Source: Halobacteria archaeon AArc-dxtr1
Lineage (GTDB): Archaea > Halobacteriota > Halobacteria > Halobacteriales > Natrialbaceae
Length of the DNA: 64,000 nucleotides
Assembly (NCBI GenBank): GCA_025517425.1
Contig: JAOPJY010000001.1
Span: 186,001 to 250,000 of the forward strand
Direction of reading: 5' to 3'
Part shown: positions 8,845-18,021 of the stretch, piece by piece
How the letters are laid out: each line of letters begins with the position of its first letter
How positions within the stretch are numbered: the stretch's first letter is position 1
The notes under the pieces: model-generated
What the model saw: only the letters and a program-made list of their open reading frames with translations
What the model was told of the DNA's origin: nothing
Databases searched by the model: none
Program-made: the position numbers and the translations under genes

Positions 8845-9708
8845 TCAGTAGAACTCGCGAACGAGATCCATCGCGTCCTCGGGCGCGCCATCGGGAATCT
8901 CGGACATGTCCTCGGTGACGCCGTGTTGCTCGTGGTACGGCACGGAGTTTTCGTCCTGGTACATGATGCCCTGATACTCCTTCTCGCCGTCCAAGATGAC
9001 CTCCTTTGCGGTCTCGTAATCGTTCGGGTCGTGGCCCTCCTCTTTCAGATCGACGAGCGTGTCGCGGAAGTAGTCGTAGGTGTCGACGTCGTTGAATGTT
9101 ACGCAGGGGCTGAAGACGTTGACGAAGCCGAAGCCGTCGTGCTCGACCGCCGCCTGGACGATTTCCTGGTGGCGAAGCGCGTCGGAGGCAAACGACTGGG
9201 CGATGAACGTCGCACCCGAGGCGAGCGCGAGCGCGAGGGGGTTGACCGGCGGCTGCTGTGGCCCCTCGGGGGTCGTCGAGGTCTCGAAGTCCGACCGCGA
9301 GGTCGGCGAGGCCTGCCCCTTGGTCAGTCCGTAGATGCGGTTGTCCATGACGATGTAGGACATGTCCACGTTCCGGCGGACGGCGTGGACGAAGTGACCG
9401 GCGCCGATCGAGTAGCCGTCGCCGTCCCCACCGGCGACCATCACTTCGATGTCGGGACGGGCCATCTTGACGCCCGTGCCGACGGGCAGGGCGCGACCGT
9501 GGACCCCGTGTAGGGCGTAGCTGTGCATGTAGGTCCCGATCTTGCCCGAACAGCCGATACCGGCGACCACGAACGTGTTGTCGGGGTCGTTACCGGTTTC
9601 GGCCAGGGCTTTCATCATGCCGTTCATCGTCCCGAAGTCGCCACAGCCGGGACACCACGTTGGCTGCTTGTCGGATTTGAAGTCGGTGAATCGTACGTCG
9701 GAGCTCAT
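8845..9708 (-). CDS. korB: 2-oxoacid:ferredoxin oxidoreductase, beta subunit
   Basis: 287 residues. WCPGCGDFG (C19, C22), GIGCSGK (C53) and SPC near residue 200 are the [4Fe-4S] ligands; GDGDGYSIG with NRIYGLTKGQ is the thiamine diphosphate/Mg site. With KorA it decarboxylates a 2-oxoacid (2-oxoglutarate or pyruvate) to the acyl-CoA and reduces ferredoxin. The start codon overlaps the korA stop by 4 bp (ATGA), so the two subunits are translationally coupled. Which oxoacid is used cannot be decided from sequence alone. Confidence 0.96.
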   Translation of the reverse strand: MSSDVRFTDFKSDKQPTWCPGCGDFGTMNGMMKALAETGNDPDNTFVVAGIGCSGKIGTYMHSYALHGVHGRALPVGTGVKMARPDIEVMVAGGDGDGYSIGAGHFVHAVRRNVDMSYIVMDNRIYGLTKGQASPTSRSDFETSTTPEGPQQPPVNPLALALASGATFIAQSFASDALRHQEIVQAAVEHDGFGFVNVFSPCVTFNDVDTYDYFRDTLVDLKEEGHDPNDYETAKEVILDGEKEYQGIMYQDENSVPYHEQHGVTEDMSEIPDGAPEDAMDLVREFY

Positions 9709-11462
9709 CGTGCTGGTACCTCCGTTGCGAGTTGGTCGGTGATCTCTTCGGCTAGTTCGTCCGCCTTGAAGCGGACGCCAGTGTACTTGTTGATGCGCTT
9801 GACGCGGGTCAAGGTGTCGTGTTCGATGAGATCGGCGAACTGCCCGGTCGCGTTACACTCGACGACGATCGTCTCCTCGGCGGCCTCGACCTCCTCGGTG
9901 AGGTCCGGACGCGGGGAGATGTACGGAACCGAGATGACACGGACGTCGATACCGTCCTCGGCGAGGTAGTCGAGCGCCTCGACGAGCGCCCCTTCGTTCG
10001 ATCCCCACGAGAGGATGAGCGTGTCGGCGTCGGGATCGCCGAACTCCCGGTACTCCCACGCCTCTTGCTCGCGGGCGGTCTCGACCTTTCGGTATCGTTT
10101 GTCGACTTGCTGGACGCGCTCGCCTTCTTCCTCGGTCCGGCGACCGAGTTCGTCGTGCTCCAGCCCGGTCGACATGTGAGCGCCGTCGACCGTCCCGGGG
10201 ATCGCGCGCGGGCTGACACCGTCGTCGGTGACGGCGTGGGCGCGGAACCGACCCTGCTCATCGAGCCACTCGTCGACCTCCTCGTCGTCGACGAGCTTGC
10301 CGCGGTCGATCTCGACTGCGTCCATGTCGAACGCCTCCGGCGGGAACGTCTGTTCGGTGACGGACATCGCGAGGTCCGAAATCAGGAACACTGGCGTCTG
10401 GTACTTCTCAGCCAGGTTGAACGCCTCGATCGTCTTCCAGAAGCACTCGGTGATCGACGTTGGCGTGATGACGAACCGCGGGACCTCGCCGTGGCCGCCG
10501 TACAGCGCCATGTTCAGATCGCCCTGCTCCTGTTTCGTCGGCATCCCGGTCGAGGGACCCGAGCGCTGGACGTCGGTGATGACCAGCGGGGTCTCGCTGG
10601 TCGCGATCAGTCCGAACGTCTCGGTCATCAGGTCGACGCCGGCCCCGGAGGTCGCGGTCATCGACCGAGCGCCAGCGCGCGCCGCGCCCAGCGCCATGTT
10701 GATCGCCGAGAGCTCGTCTTCGGCCTGCACGACGTGGCCGCCGTAGTCTTCGATCCGGCCGGTCAGGTACTCCATGATCGTCGTCGCGGGCGTGATCGGG
10801 TAGCCGGCGTAGAACCGGCAGCCGGCGGCGATCGCGCCCATGCCGATGGCTTCGTTCCCGTTCAGGAGGACATAGTCCTCATCGGTCGTCTCGAGATTGT
10901 AGCCGAGATGATCCAGATCGAAGTTCTCGCGGACGTGATCACGACCGAGACGGGCGGCTTCCTTGTTGTTCTCGACGATTTTCGACCCCTTTCCGCCGAA
11001 GCGCTTCTCGAGTGCCTCGTCTAAGTACTCGACGTCGAAGCCGGTGATCTCACAGGCCGCACCGAGCGCGACCACGTTGCGCATGATCGCGCCGCCGGCA
11101 TCCTCGGCGAGGGATTTCAACGGGACGTCGACAGCCGTCATCTCGTCGGGGATCTCGGCCTCCCAGGACCGTTCGCCGTCGTAGACGATGGCGCTGCCCT
11201 CGTGGAGTTCGTCGAGATTCTCGTCGATGGTTCGCTGGGTGAGCGCCACCAGAATGTCGAGTCTGTCGACGACGCTTTGCACTTGGTCGACCGACGTGCG
11301 GATCTTGTACGCCGTGTACCCACCGCGGATGCGCGATGCGAAGTCCTTGGAGGTGAACACGTGACGGCCGGCTCTGGACAGAGCCTGTGCGAAGATTTTG
11401 CCGGTGGAATCGATTCCGTCACCGGCCTCGCCTCCCACCGCCCAGTTGAGGTCCCTAGCCAT
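9705..11462 (-). CDS. korA: 2-oxoacid:ferredoxin oxidoreductase, alpha subunit (gamma-alpha fusion)
   Basis: 585 residues from the ATG at 11462, where MARDLNWAVGGEAGDGIDST starts the gamma domain. The gamma part (about 1-190) carries the characteristic GGEAGDGI and KDFASRIRGG; the alpha part follows with GNEAIGMGAIAAGCRFYAGYPITPATTIMEYL and AEDELSAINMALGAARAGAR. This fused gamma-alpha architecture is standard for haloarchaeal KorA. The frame stays open far upstream, but that part overlaps the divergent flavoprotein gene and shows no homology-like sequence. First gene of korA-korB. Confidence 0.95.
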   Translation of the reverse strand: MARDLNWAVGGEAGDGIDSTGKIFAQALSRAGRHVFTSKDFASRIRGGYTAYKIRTSVDQVQSVVDRLDILVALTQRTIDENLDELHEGSAIVYDGERSWEAEIPDEMTAVDVPLKSLAEDAGGAIMRNVVALGAACEITGFDVEYLDEALEKRFGGKGSKIVENNKEAARLGRDHVRENFDLDHLGYNLETTDEDYVLLNGNEAIGMGAIAAGCRFYAGYPITPATTIMEYLTGRIEDYGGHVVQAEDELSAINMALGAARAGARSMTATSGAGVDLMTETFGLIATSETPLVITDVQRSGPSTGMPTKQEQGDLNMALYGGHGEVPRFVITPTSITECFWKTIEAFNLAEKYQTPVFLISDLAMSVTEQTFPPEAFDMDAVEIDRGKLVDDEEVDEWLDEQGRFRAHAVTDDGVSPRAIPGTVDGAHMSTGLEHDELGRRTEEEGERVQQVDKRYRKVETAREQEAWEYREFGDPDADTLILSWGSNEGALVEALDYLAEDGIDVRVISVPYISPRPDLTEEVEAAEETIVVECNATGQFADLIEHDTLTRVKRINKYTGVRFKADELAEEITDQLATEVPAR

Positions 11463-11615
11463 GTTGTGGCGAAGTTTGCCCCAACAAAAGAAAAGGCTTC
11501 TGAAAGCCCCCTTTGTCGTGTGTTCTTTCGCTACAGTCACGCTGCCGTGCCGGAGTCCGTACCCAGTAGGGTCGATAACGGAACGCCTTTTCGATTCGGT
11601 GATCAAGGTTCTCAC

Positions 11616-12260
11616 ATGGAAGGAACGCCAGTCGCCGTTGCCGACGTTCGCGGGGTCGGTCTTGGGACGATCGCGCTCGAACTCGAGACACCACCCGACT
11701 TCGACCCCCTCCCTGGGCAGTTCGTCTTGCTCCGGGCGGTTCCGGACGGCGTCGACGAGGAGGTCGCCCGCCACTACACGCTCTCCTCGCCCGCGGCCGA
11801 CGAGACGTTCGAACTCACCGTCGGGATCGATCCCGACGGCGACCTCTCGCCGTGGCTCGCCGACCTCGACGGCGGCGAGACGGTCCACGTCGACGGTCCC
11901 TTCGGCACGATCACCTACGAGGGCGAGGACGACATCGTCGCGATTGCAGGCGGCCCAGGCGTCGGCCCCGCGGTTGCCATCGCCGAAGCGGCCCATGAGG
12001 CGGGCCACGAGGCCACCGTCGTCTATCAGGACGACGAACCCGCCCATCGCGAGCGCCTCGACGCGCTCGCCGCGGATGGGGCGGCGATCACCATCGTTGG
12101 TGCGGACGAAGACGACGAACTCACAGACGCGATCGAGACCCACGTCGACGACGGGCAGATCTATGCCTTCGGCTTCAGCGAGTTCGTGACGACCGTCGCC
12201 GACGCGATAGACGCGGCCGGCGGCGATTCGGACGAGGCGCTGATCGAGAACTTCGGTTGA
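11616..12260 (+). CDS. FNR-like FAD/NAD(P)-binding oxidoreductase
   Basis: 214 residues from the ATG at 11616. RHYTLSS (52-58) is the FAD-binding RxY(T/S)xxS motif of ferredoxin-NADP reductase-type proteins; AGGPGVGPAVAIAEAA is the nucleotide-binding glycine motif, and the C terminus (FGFSEFVTTV, ENFG) replaces the usual aromatic C terminus. No iron-sulfur domain, so electrons must come from a partner. It diverges from korA (153 bp between starts), making ferredoxin a plausible partner; this is inference. Confidence 0.88.
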   Translation: MEGTPVAVADVRGVGLGTIALELETPPDFDPLPGQFVLLRAVPDGVDEEVARHYTLSSPAADETFELTVGIDPDGDLSPWLADLDGGETVHVDGPFGTITYEGEDDIVAIAGGPGVGPAVAIAEAAHEAGHEATVVYQDDEPAHRERLDALAADGAAITIVGADEDDELTDAIETHVDDGQIYAFGFSEFVTTVADAIDAAGGDSDEALIENFG

Positions 12261-12380
12261 GGGACGCCCGTTTCCCGCCGACATCGGCCGAAGAGACCCC
12301 GCCGTGACCGTTCGGTCACGGGAACCACCGCGCGCATCGCAAGCACAGCCCATACCACCGCTCGCCCGCAACCGTCACTC

Positions 12381-12764
12381 ATGGTTGACGAGGACCTCGA
12401 ACTCGAGCGCGATCTGGGCCAGGCGACGATCGTCTACGAGGAACCGGACGAGGGAACGGTCAGGAAGACGGTCCCGAACGAACACATCGCGTACTTCCAG
12501 GACCACTGGATCGTAAAGACCGACGAGGACGACGAGGGCAACGACATCGTCCGCCGGATCCCCTCGAAACGCGTCCACTACGTCGAGCGCTCCGTCGAGC
12601 AGTTCGAGGAGGAAGTCGAGACGCTAGTCGATCGGGTGCAGTCGTTCGCCAGCTCGATCCAGACGAAGATCCCCGTCGGCGGCGGCGACGACGAACCCGA
12701 ACACGTCGAGCCCCATCGCATCGACGTCACGCAAGGCGAGCCTGAAGAGCGCCAGTCCGACTGA
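12381..12764 (+). CDS. Small acidic haloarchaeal protein, function unknown
   Basis: 127 residues, very acidic, no membrane segment or signal. The first 75 residues form a compact beta-like domain (ATIVYEEPDEGTVRKTVPNE; AYFQDHWIVKT; RRIPSKRVHYVERS), followed by a helix (SVEQFEEEVETLVDRVQSFA) and a disordered tail. The ATG at 12381 follows a short AT-poor leader. Not recognised. Confidence 0.8.
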   Translation: MVDEDLELERDLGQATIVYEEPDEGTVRKTVPNEHIAYFQDHWIVKTDEDDEGNDIVRRIPSKRVHYVERSVEQFEEEVETLVDRVQSFASSIQTKIPVGGGDDEPEHVEPHRIDVTQGEPEERQSD

Positions 12765-12774
12765 GTCGCCGGCG

Positions 12775-13038
12775 TCAACGTCCGGACGCGCCGGCCTCGG
12801 CCTCTCTTTCGGCCTCCCAGTGCTGCGCGTACGCCGTCCGCGCCGCGTCCCACGTCGGCGCCCGCGCGAGGATTCGCCAGCGCTGTGCTTCGGGGTCGAA
12901 GTCGTACCCCACGTACTCGCCGTCGACCTCGAGAAACAGATGCGTCACATCGGCTGTTTGACATGAGCAGCCGTCGAAGACGTAGGGGATGGCGCTATCG
13001 ACCCCGTCACGCTCCTCGAAGGCGTTCGCCTCTGACAT
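12775..13038 (-). CDS. Small haloarchaeal hypothetical protein with CxC motif
   Basis: 87 residues from the ATG at 13038; a further ATG 39 bases upstream would give 100 residues. Contains VFDGCSCQTADVTHLFLEVDGE, a CxC pair and a repeated beta-strand pattern, then RWRILARAPTWDAARTAYAQHWEAE. Resembles small stand-alone haloarchaeal domains of unknown role. Ends 10 bp from the convergent neighbour. Confidence 0.7.
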   Translation of the reverse strand: MSEANAFEERDGVDSAIPYVFDGCSCQTADVTHLFLEVDGEYVGYDFDPEAQRWRILARAPTWDAARTAYAQHWEAEREAEAGASGR

Positions 13039-13138
13039 ATCGAGCGATCGAGAGGGAAACGCGTCGAGCGAGACCATAGCTCCGTTTTCGAACCGCGATT
13101 CATAAGCATTCGGGCCGTTCGACCTCGATGCGACCTAC

Positions 13139-13522
13139 TCAGTGCTCGACGAACTCGAACAGGATCCCGCCGGTGTCTTTGGGGTGGAGGAACGCGACGT
13201 CGTGACCCCAGGCGCCAGGTCGTGGCTCCTCGTCGACGAGTCCGACGTCGTGTTCGCGAGCGGTTTCGAGTGCGGCCTCGATATCGTCGGTCTCGAACGC
13301 GAGGTGGTGGATTCCCGGGCCATTTCGATCGAGGTAGCGCGAGATCGTCCCGTCCTCGACCGGTTCGAGTAGCTCCACGTAGCCGTTTCCGCAGTCGAGA
13401 AAGACGACTCGAAGCCCGTCGAACGTTTCCTCGTGAACCGCCTCGATACCGAACAGTGCGCCGTACAGGTCCGCGAGTGCGCTCGCATCCTCGGTCGCAA
13501 CGCCGGCGTGATCGAACTGCAT
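13139..13522 (-). CDS. mce: Methylmalonyl-CoA epimerase
   Basis: 127 residues, the full length for this vicinal-oxygen-chelate enzyme. Two beta-alpha-beta-beta-beta modules; the metal ligands are recognisable as H5 (FDHAGVAT), E50 (YVELLEP), H73 (GIHHLAFET) and E123 (ILFEFVE). It interconverts R- and S-methylmalonyl-CoA in propionyl-CoA / succinyl-CoA metabolism. The mutase large subunit lies 1.7 kb upstream on the same strand, with two unrelated genes between. Confidence 0.95.
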   Translation of the reverse strand: MQFDHAGVATEDASALADLYGALFGIEAVHEETFDGLRVVFLDCGNGYVELLEPVEDGTISRYLDRNGPGIHHLAFETDDIEAALETAREHDVGLVDEEPRPGAWGHDVAFLHPKDTGGILFEFVEH

Positions 13523-13598
13523 AGCTCGACAGTGGGGCGGGCGGTGCCTTACTGTTGTGCTCTGTCCGTGGCCAGGCTGGTCCGACGTCGAACCGCCC

Positions 13599-14438
13599 TC
13601 ACCGCAGCCCGATCTTCGCCGCGAGCCGCTCCCAGCGCCCGTCGCCGATCTCGCCGACCGCCGCCATCTCGTCGTTCGAGAGTTCGAAATCGAACACGTC
13701 GGCGTTCGTCTCGATGTGCTCGCGGCTCGCGGCCTTCGGAATCGCCGCGACCGCGGGTTGTTGAAGCAGCCACCGGAGCGCGACCTGTGCCGCCGACTTC
13801 CCGTGGGATTCGCCGATCGCCGCGAGGCGGTCGTCGCCCGGAACGGCGCCCTCCGCGAGGGGGCTGTAGGCCGTCAGACAGATTCCGTTCTCGGCGCAGT
13901 ACTCGAGCAGGTCGTCCTGGTGGTGGTACGGGTGGTACTTCACCTGGTTCGTGACGATCGGCGTCTCGGAGTGCTCTCGCGCGCGGTCGAGTTGGTCCCG
14001 CGAGAAGTTGCTGACTCCGATGTGTGCGACTGCACCGTCCGCCTGGAGCTCGTTCATCGCCCCGATCGTCTCCGAAACGGGCGTGTGGGGCCGTGGTGCG
14101 TGGATCAACAGGAGGTCGGCCGTCGAGAGCCCCAGCCGATCGAGGCTCCGCCGGGTCGACTCGCGGACGGCCTCCGCCGCGAGGTTTCCCGTGTTGACCT
14201 TGGTCGTCACCCAGACGTCCTCGCGGTCGACGTCGCTCGCGGCGATCGCATCGCCGACGGCAGCCTCGTTGTCGTACATCTGGGCGGTGTCGATGTGGCG
14301 ATAGCCGACCTCGAGGGCGGCCTCGACCGCCCGCCGGCACTCCTCTCCCGTCATCCGCGCGGTGCCGAAGCCGAGGACAGGGATTGCCGCCCCCTGCGCG
14401 TCGACCGTCGCGGTCTCGATCGTCTCGCCGGTGTCCAT
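13599..14438 (-). CDS. Aldo/keto reductase
   Basis: 279 residues, a TIM barrel of the AKR superfamily. The catalytic tetrad is D50, Y55, K80 and H113 (YRHIDTAQMYDNE; VTTKV; LIHAPRP); GVSNFSRDQL and NQVKYHPYHHQDDL follow in the usual order, and IPKAASREHIETN binds the NADP phosphate end. Reduces an aldehyde or ketone with NADPH; substrate unknown. Placed between mutase and epimerase genes. A second AKR lies at 46763-47605. Confidence 0.94.
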   Translation of the reverse strand: MDTGETIETATVDAQGAAIPVLGFGTARMTGEECRRAVEAALEVGYRHIDTAQMYDNEAAVGDAIAASDVDREDVWVTTKVNTGNLAAEAVRESTRRSLDRLGLSTADLLLIHAPRPHTPVSETIGAMNELQADGAVAHIGVSNFSRDQLDRAREHSETPIVTNQVKYHPYHHQDDLLEYCAENGICLTAYSPLAEGAVPGDDRLAAIGESHGKSAAQVALRWLLQQPAVAAIPKAASREHIETNADVFDFELSNDEMAAVGEIGDGRWERLAAKIGLR

Positions 14439-14510
14439 ACGCTTCGTTCTCCCGAAACCGTATTCAAGGCCCGGCAGGCATTCAACGTCCGGGACGTCCG
14501 GAAGCCGTGA

Positions 14511-15173
14511 GCGGTCGCGGCGCTCGGTCGCCTCGACGGCGAGGGCGTCGAGGTGATCGAGCGCTTCGACAGCGACGTCCCCGGCAAATCAAGTGCCGAG
14601 GGGCAGTCCGCCGAGCGGTTCGAGCGCGACCGCGAGCGGCGCAAGCGGGAGTTCTTCGACACCGTCGCCGAGCGCGCCGCGCAGTCGTTTCTCGGGAACG
14701 AGCCCGTCGACGGCGTCCTGCTCGGGGGCACCACCGGCACGGTCGAGCGCTTTCGTGAGGAAGCCGAGCTCGACCACCACCTCGAGGAGCGCCTCGTCGA
14801 CGCCGAGTTCGCCGTCGAGTACGCGACCGAGCAGGGGCTGCGCCAGCTCGCCGAGAAGGGGCGCGAACACCTAGACGAACGCGAGCGCGAGGGGCCCCGC
14901 CAGCGGCTGGCGGACTTTTTCGACGCGATACGAGACGACGAGGAGGCTGTCGCCTACGGGCGTGAGGAGGTCGACGACGCCCTCTCGTACGACGCCGTCG
15001 AGACGCTGCTGCTTTCGACGGCTGCAGATGGCCGGGTCGGGCGCGAGTTCGGCGACCGGGCCACAGAACAGGGCAGCGAGACGGTGCTGATCCCGGACGA
15101 TTTCGCAGACGGAGAGCGCTTCGCCAGCGCCTTCGACGGCGTCGGCACGCTGTTGCGGTTTCCGATCGAGTGA
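14511..15173 (+). CDS. aRF1/eRF1-family protein lacking domain 1 (possible remnant)
   Basis: The frame is open from just after a TGA at 14508-14510; the only usual start is GTG 14553 (206 residues), but homologous-looking sequence (GRLDGEGVEVIE) already begins at 14526. The text matches release-factor domains 2 and 3: VPGKSSAEGQSAERFERDRE is the tip loop with EGQ where active factors have GGQ; VDGVLLGG, LDHHLEERLVDAEFAVEYAT, then SYDAVETLLLS and a C-terminal VGTLLRF. Domain 1 (stop-codon recognition) is absent. Either a 5'-truncated pseudogene or a stand-alone peptidyl-tRNA-acting protein with a degenerate loop. Confidence 0.7.
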   Translation, partial: AVAALGRLDGEGVEVIERFDSDVPGKSSAEGQSAERFERDRERRKREFFDTVAERAAQSFLGNEPVDGVLLGGTTGTVERFREEAELDHHLEERLVDAEFAVEYATEQGLRQLAEKGREHLDEREREGPRQRLADFFDAIRDDEEAVAYGREEVDDALSYDAVETLLLSTAADGRVGREFGDRATEQGSETVLIPDDFADGERFASAFDGVGTLLRFPIE

Positions 15174-15215
15174 GAGTGCATCCGCCGACGCTTAGACCGC
15201 GGCCCCTGCTGGCGA

Positions 15216-16898
15216 TTAGACCGCAGTACCTGCCTGGTACTCGCCGAACTCATCGCGGAAGACGTCACAGATTTCGCCGACGGTCGCGTACGCTTTCACC
15301 GCCTCGATGATGTACGGCATGAGGTTTGCCTCGCCGCGCGCGGCGTCGCGAAGTGCTTCGAGCGCCGCCTCGACCGCCTCGTCGTCACGCTCTGTCCGGA
15401 CCGATCCGAGACTGTCGAGTTGGCGCTGCTGGTCTTCCTCGGTGACCTCCTGGACGTCGACTTCGGGCTCTTCGTCGACCTCGAACTCGTTGACGCCGAC
15501 GATGATGCGTTCACCTTCCTCGATCTCCTTCTGGCGATCGAAGGCGGTGTCCTGGATCTGGCGCTGGACCCACTGTTGCTCGATCGCCTCGAGCATGCCG
15601 CCCCGGTTCTCGATCTCGTCGAGGAGTTCGTAGGCCTCGGCTTCAACCTCGTCGGTCAGGCTCTCGACGTAGTAACTTCCCGCGAGGGGGTCGACGGTGT
15701 CTGCGGCACCGGACTCGTGGGCCAGGATCTGCTGGGTCCGCAGGGCGGTTCGAACCGACTCCTCGGTCGGTAAGGCAAGCGCCTCGTCTTTTCCGTTCGT
15801 GTGGAGGCTCTGCGTACCGCCGAGCACGGCCGCAAGCGCCTGGTAAGCCACCCGAACCACGTTGTTCTCGATCTGCTGGGCGGTGAGCATCGAGCCTGCA
15901 GTCTGGGTGTGGAACTTGAGCTGCTTCGATTTGGGGTCCTCGGCGTCGAAGCGCTCGTCGACGATGTCGTGCCACATCCGGCGGGCCGCCCGGAATTTGG
16001 CGACCTCCTCGAAGATGTTGTTGTGGCCGTTGAAGAAAAAGGAGAGCTGCGGGGCAAACTCGTCGACGTCGAGGCCAGCCTCGATCGCACGCTCGACGTA
16101 CTCGATGCCGTTGCCCAGCGTGAAGGCGAGCTCCTGGGCGGCAGTCGAGCCGGCCTCGCGAATGTGATAACCCGAGATCGAGATCGTGTTGAACTTCGGC
16201 GTCTCGGAGGCACAGAACTCGAAGATGTCCGTGATGATCCGCATCGAGGGCTCGGGCGGGTAGATGTAGGTGTTGCGCGCGATGTACTCTTTCAAGAGAT
16301 CGTTCTGGATCGTTCCTCGCAACTGCTCGCGGTCGACGCCCTGCTGGTCGCCGACCGCGATGTACATCGCGAGCAGTACCGACGCGGGTGCGTTGATCGT
16401 CATCGACGTCGAGACCTCGTCTAACGGAATCCCCTCGAAGACGGTCTCCATGTCCGCAAGCGAGTCGATCGCGACGCCGGCCTTGCCGACCTCGCCGGCG
16501 GCCATCGAATCGTCCGAGTCGTAGCCCATCTGGGTCGGCAGGTCGAAGGCCATCGAGAGGCCGGTCTGTCCCTGATCGAGCAGGTAGTGATACCGCTCGT
16601 TGGTATCTTCGGGCGTCGAGAAGCCAGCGTACTGGCGCATCGTCCAGAGCCGTCCCCGGTACCCCGTCGAGTAAACGCCGCGGGTGTACGGCGGCTCGCC
16701 CGGAAAGCCAAGCTCCTCTCGATACTCGAGGTCGTCGACGTCTGCGGGCGTGTAGAGTCGGTCAACCTCCTGTCCCCCCGTGTCGGTCGTAAACGTCTCT
16801 CGGCGCTCGCCGAAGCGCTCGACGACGGGCTCGACCGATCGCCCGTGCCAGTCTTCCCTGTCGGCGCGGATCTCCGCGAGGTCTTCGGCATCGAACAT
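15216..16898 (-). CDS. mcmA: Methylmalonyl-CoA mutase, large (catalytic) subunit
   Basis: 560 residues, the standard length of the archaeal catalytic subunit without the cobalamin domain. [38 protein letters not shown] and [12 protein letters not shown] are hallmark barrel motifs; [20 protein letters not shown] follows. Rearranges methylmalonyl-CoA to succinyl-CoA; the separate B12-binding small subunit is not in this window. The epimerase mce lies further downstream. Confidence 0.96.
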   Translation of the reverse strand: MFDAEDLAEIRADREDWHGRSVEPVVERFGERRETFTTDTGGQEVDRLYTPADVDDLEYREELGFPGEPPYTRGVYSTGYRGRLWTMRQYAGFSTPEDTNERYHYLLDQGQTGLSMAFDLPTQMGYDSDDSMAAGEVGKAGVAIDSLADMETVFEGIPLDEVSTSMTINAPASVLLAMYIAVGDQQGVDREQLRGTIQNDLLKEYIARNTYIYPPEPSMRIITDIFEFCASETPKFNTISISGYHIREAGSTAAQELAFTLGNGIEYVERAIEAGLDVDEFAPQLSFFFNGHNNIFEEVAKFRAARRMWHDIVDERFDAEDPKSKQLKFHTQTAGSMLTAQQIENNVVRVAYQALAAVLGGTQSLHTNGKDEALALPTEESVRTALRTQQILAHESGAADTVDPLAGSYYVESLTDEVEAEAYELLDEIENRGGMLEAIEQQWVQRQIQDTAFDRQKEIEEGERIIVGVNEFEVDEEPEVDVQEVTEEDQQRQLDSLGSVRTERDDEAVEAALEALRDAARGEANLMPYIIEAVKAYATVGEICDVFRDEFGEYQAGTAV

Positions 16899-16946
16899 AC
16901 TCAGTATCGATGGCGCCCCGGGGCTTGAAGCTTGACCTCCGCACCC

Positions 16947-17267
16947 TCAGATCGCGTCGTCCGGTTCGTGGTCGGCTGCGATCCGAGTGGCTTCGGTCTC
17001 GTAGCGCTCTCGAGTCTCGGCGTCGTCGACGGTTCCGAGCGCACCGTCCGGGACCACGAGCCCGGCTTTCGTCTCGCGTGCGGGGCCGGAAAAGCTGGTC
17101 AGCGCCCGCTCTCGACGGTGGTACTGGCGGCCGTCCTCGGTCGCGTAGACGAGAATGATGAGATTCAACTCGTCGTCGGAGTAGGTTCGCTCGACGAGCC
17201 ACACCCGAGTCTCGTTCGGGTCGCCGGCCGTCGGACGCTCACCCTCGGGGCGGTCTTCCGGCGCCAT
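16947..17267 (-). CDS. Small haloarchaeal hypothetical protein
   Basis: 106 residues, acidic, no signal or membrane segment. Core: VWLVERTYSDDELNLIILVY followed by DGRQYHRRERALTSF, a beta-rich pattern, then a helical acidic tail. The start lies 3 bp after the stop of the upstream GNAT gene, so the two are co-transcribed. Not recognised. Confidence 0.78.
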   Translation of the reverse strand: MAPEDRPEGERPTAGDPNETRVWLVERTYSDDELNLIILVYATEDGRQYHRRERALTSFSGPARETKAGLVVPDGALGTVDDAETRERYETEATRIAADHEPDDAI

Positions 17268-17270
17268 CGG

Positions 17271-17882
17271 TCACCGTCCGGTGTCGTACTTGTACGTCGC
17301 CGTCTCCGGATCGATACCGAAGTCTTCGGCAGCTTCGGCGTCGTCGGGCTCGTCTTCCTCTCGCGCGCTCGCTTGCTTGAACGCCTCCCGGAAGCGGTCG
17401 GGCATCTCGAACTCGTCGACGGCGATCGAGAGTGGAACCGCGTCAGGATCGGTCCGCTCGCGCTTGTCCGCAAGTCGCTCCTGCAGAACCGCCGGCAGCG
17501 CCGACTCTTCGATGCGCCGGAAGCCAAACTGTGCGAGGTAGTCTGCTTCGCCGGTCAGCGAGTAGACGGTCTCGAACCCGTCGTCTGCGGCGTACTCGAC
17601 CAGTCGCTCGATGACGTGTGCGCCGATCCCCTGGCCTCGCCAGGACTCGACGACGCCGATACTCGTCAGCTCACAGATGCCTGTCGCGCGCTCGGCGTCA
17701 GCCGATTCAGCGCCGTCGACCTTGTGGACGCGGATGCGGCCGAAGCCGGCCTTCTCGTTCGACCGCTCGTCGATCGCGATCACGTAGTCGCGGGAGCGAA
17801 ACGCGGTGTCGTCGAGTCCCATCGACTCGATCTCCTCGAGAAGCCAGACCTCCTCTCTGTTTTTCGCGTCCCGAACGTACAT
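17271..17882 (-). CDS. GNAT family N-acetyltransferase
   Basis: 203 residues from the ATG at 17882. GNAT motif A is at WRGQGIGAHVIERLVEYA; the N-terminal strand begins MYVRDAKNREEVWLLEEIE and the motif-B part is LTGEADYLAQFGFRRI. It resembles ArgA-like or generic amino-acid/amine acetyltransferases, but substrate cannot be assigned. Followed by a small co-transcribed protein. Confidence 0.88.
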   Translation of the reverse strand: MYVRDAKNREEVWLLEEIESMGLDDTAFRSRDYVIAIDERSNEKAGFGRIRVHKVDGAESADAERATGICELTSIGVVESWRGQGIGAHVIERLVEYAADDGFETVYSLTGEADYLAQFGFRRIEESALPAVLQERLADKRERTDPDAVPLSIAVDEFEMPDRFREAFKQASAREEDEPDDAEAAEDFGIDPETATYKYDTGR

Positions 17883-18021
17883 GGTCTGAGGTAGGATCCC
17901 TGCGTGCAAAAGCGTTTGTGACGCACGAGCGCGCTCTCTCGACCCGATCAACCGATTTCGTGCGACCGATTCCGACGGACGCCACCGTCACTAACTGGGA
18001 ACGGAACGGCCCGTCGTGACG

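Noticed and set aside
11463-12371. Long in-frame extension upstream of korA
   Set aside because: The extension runs through the divergent FNR-like gene; KorA homologues begin with MARDLNWAVGG at 11462.
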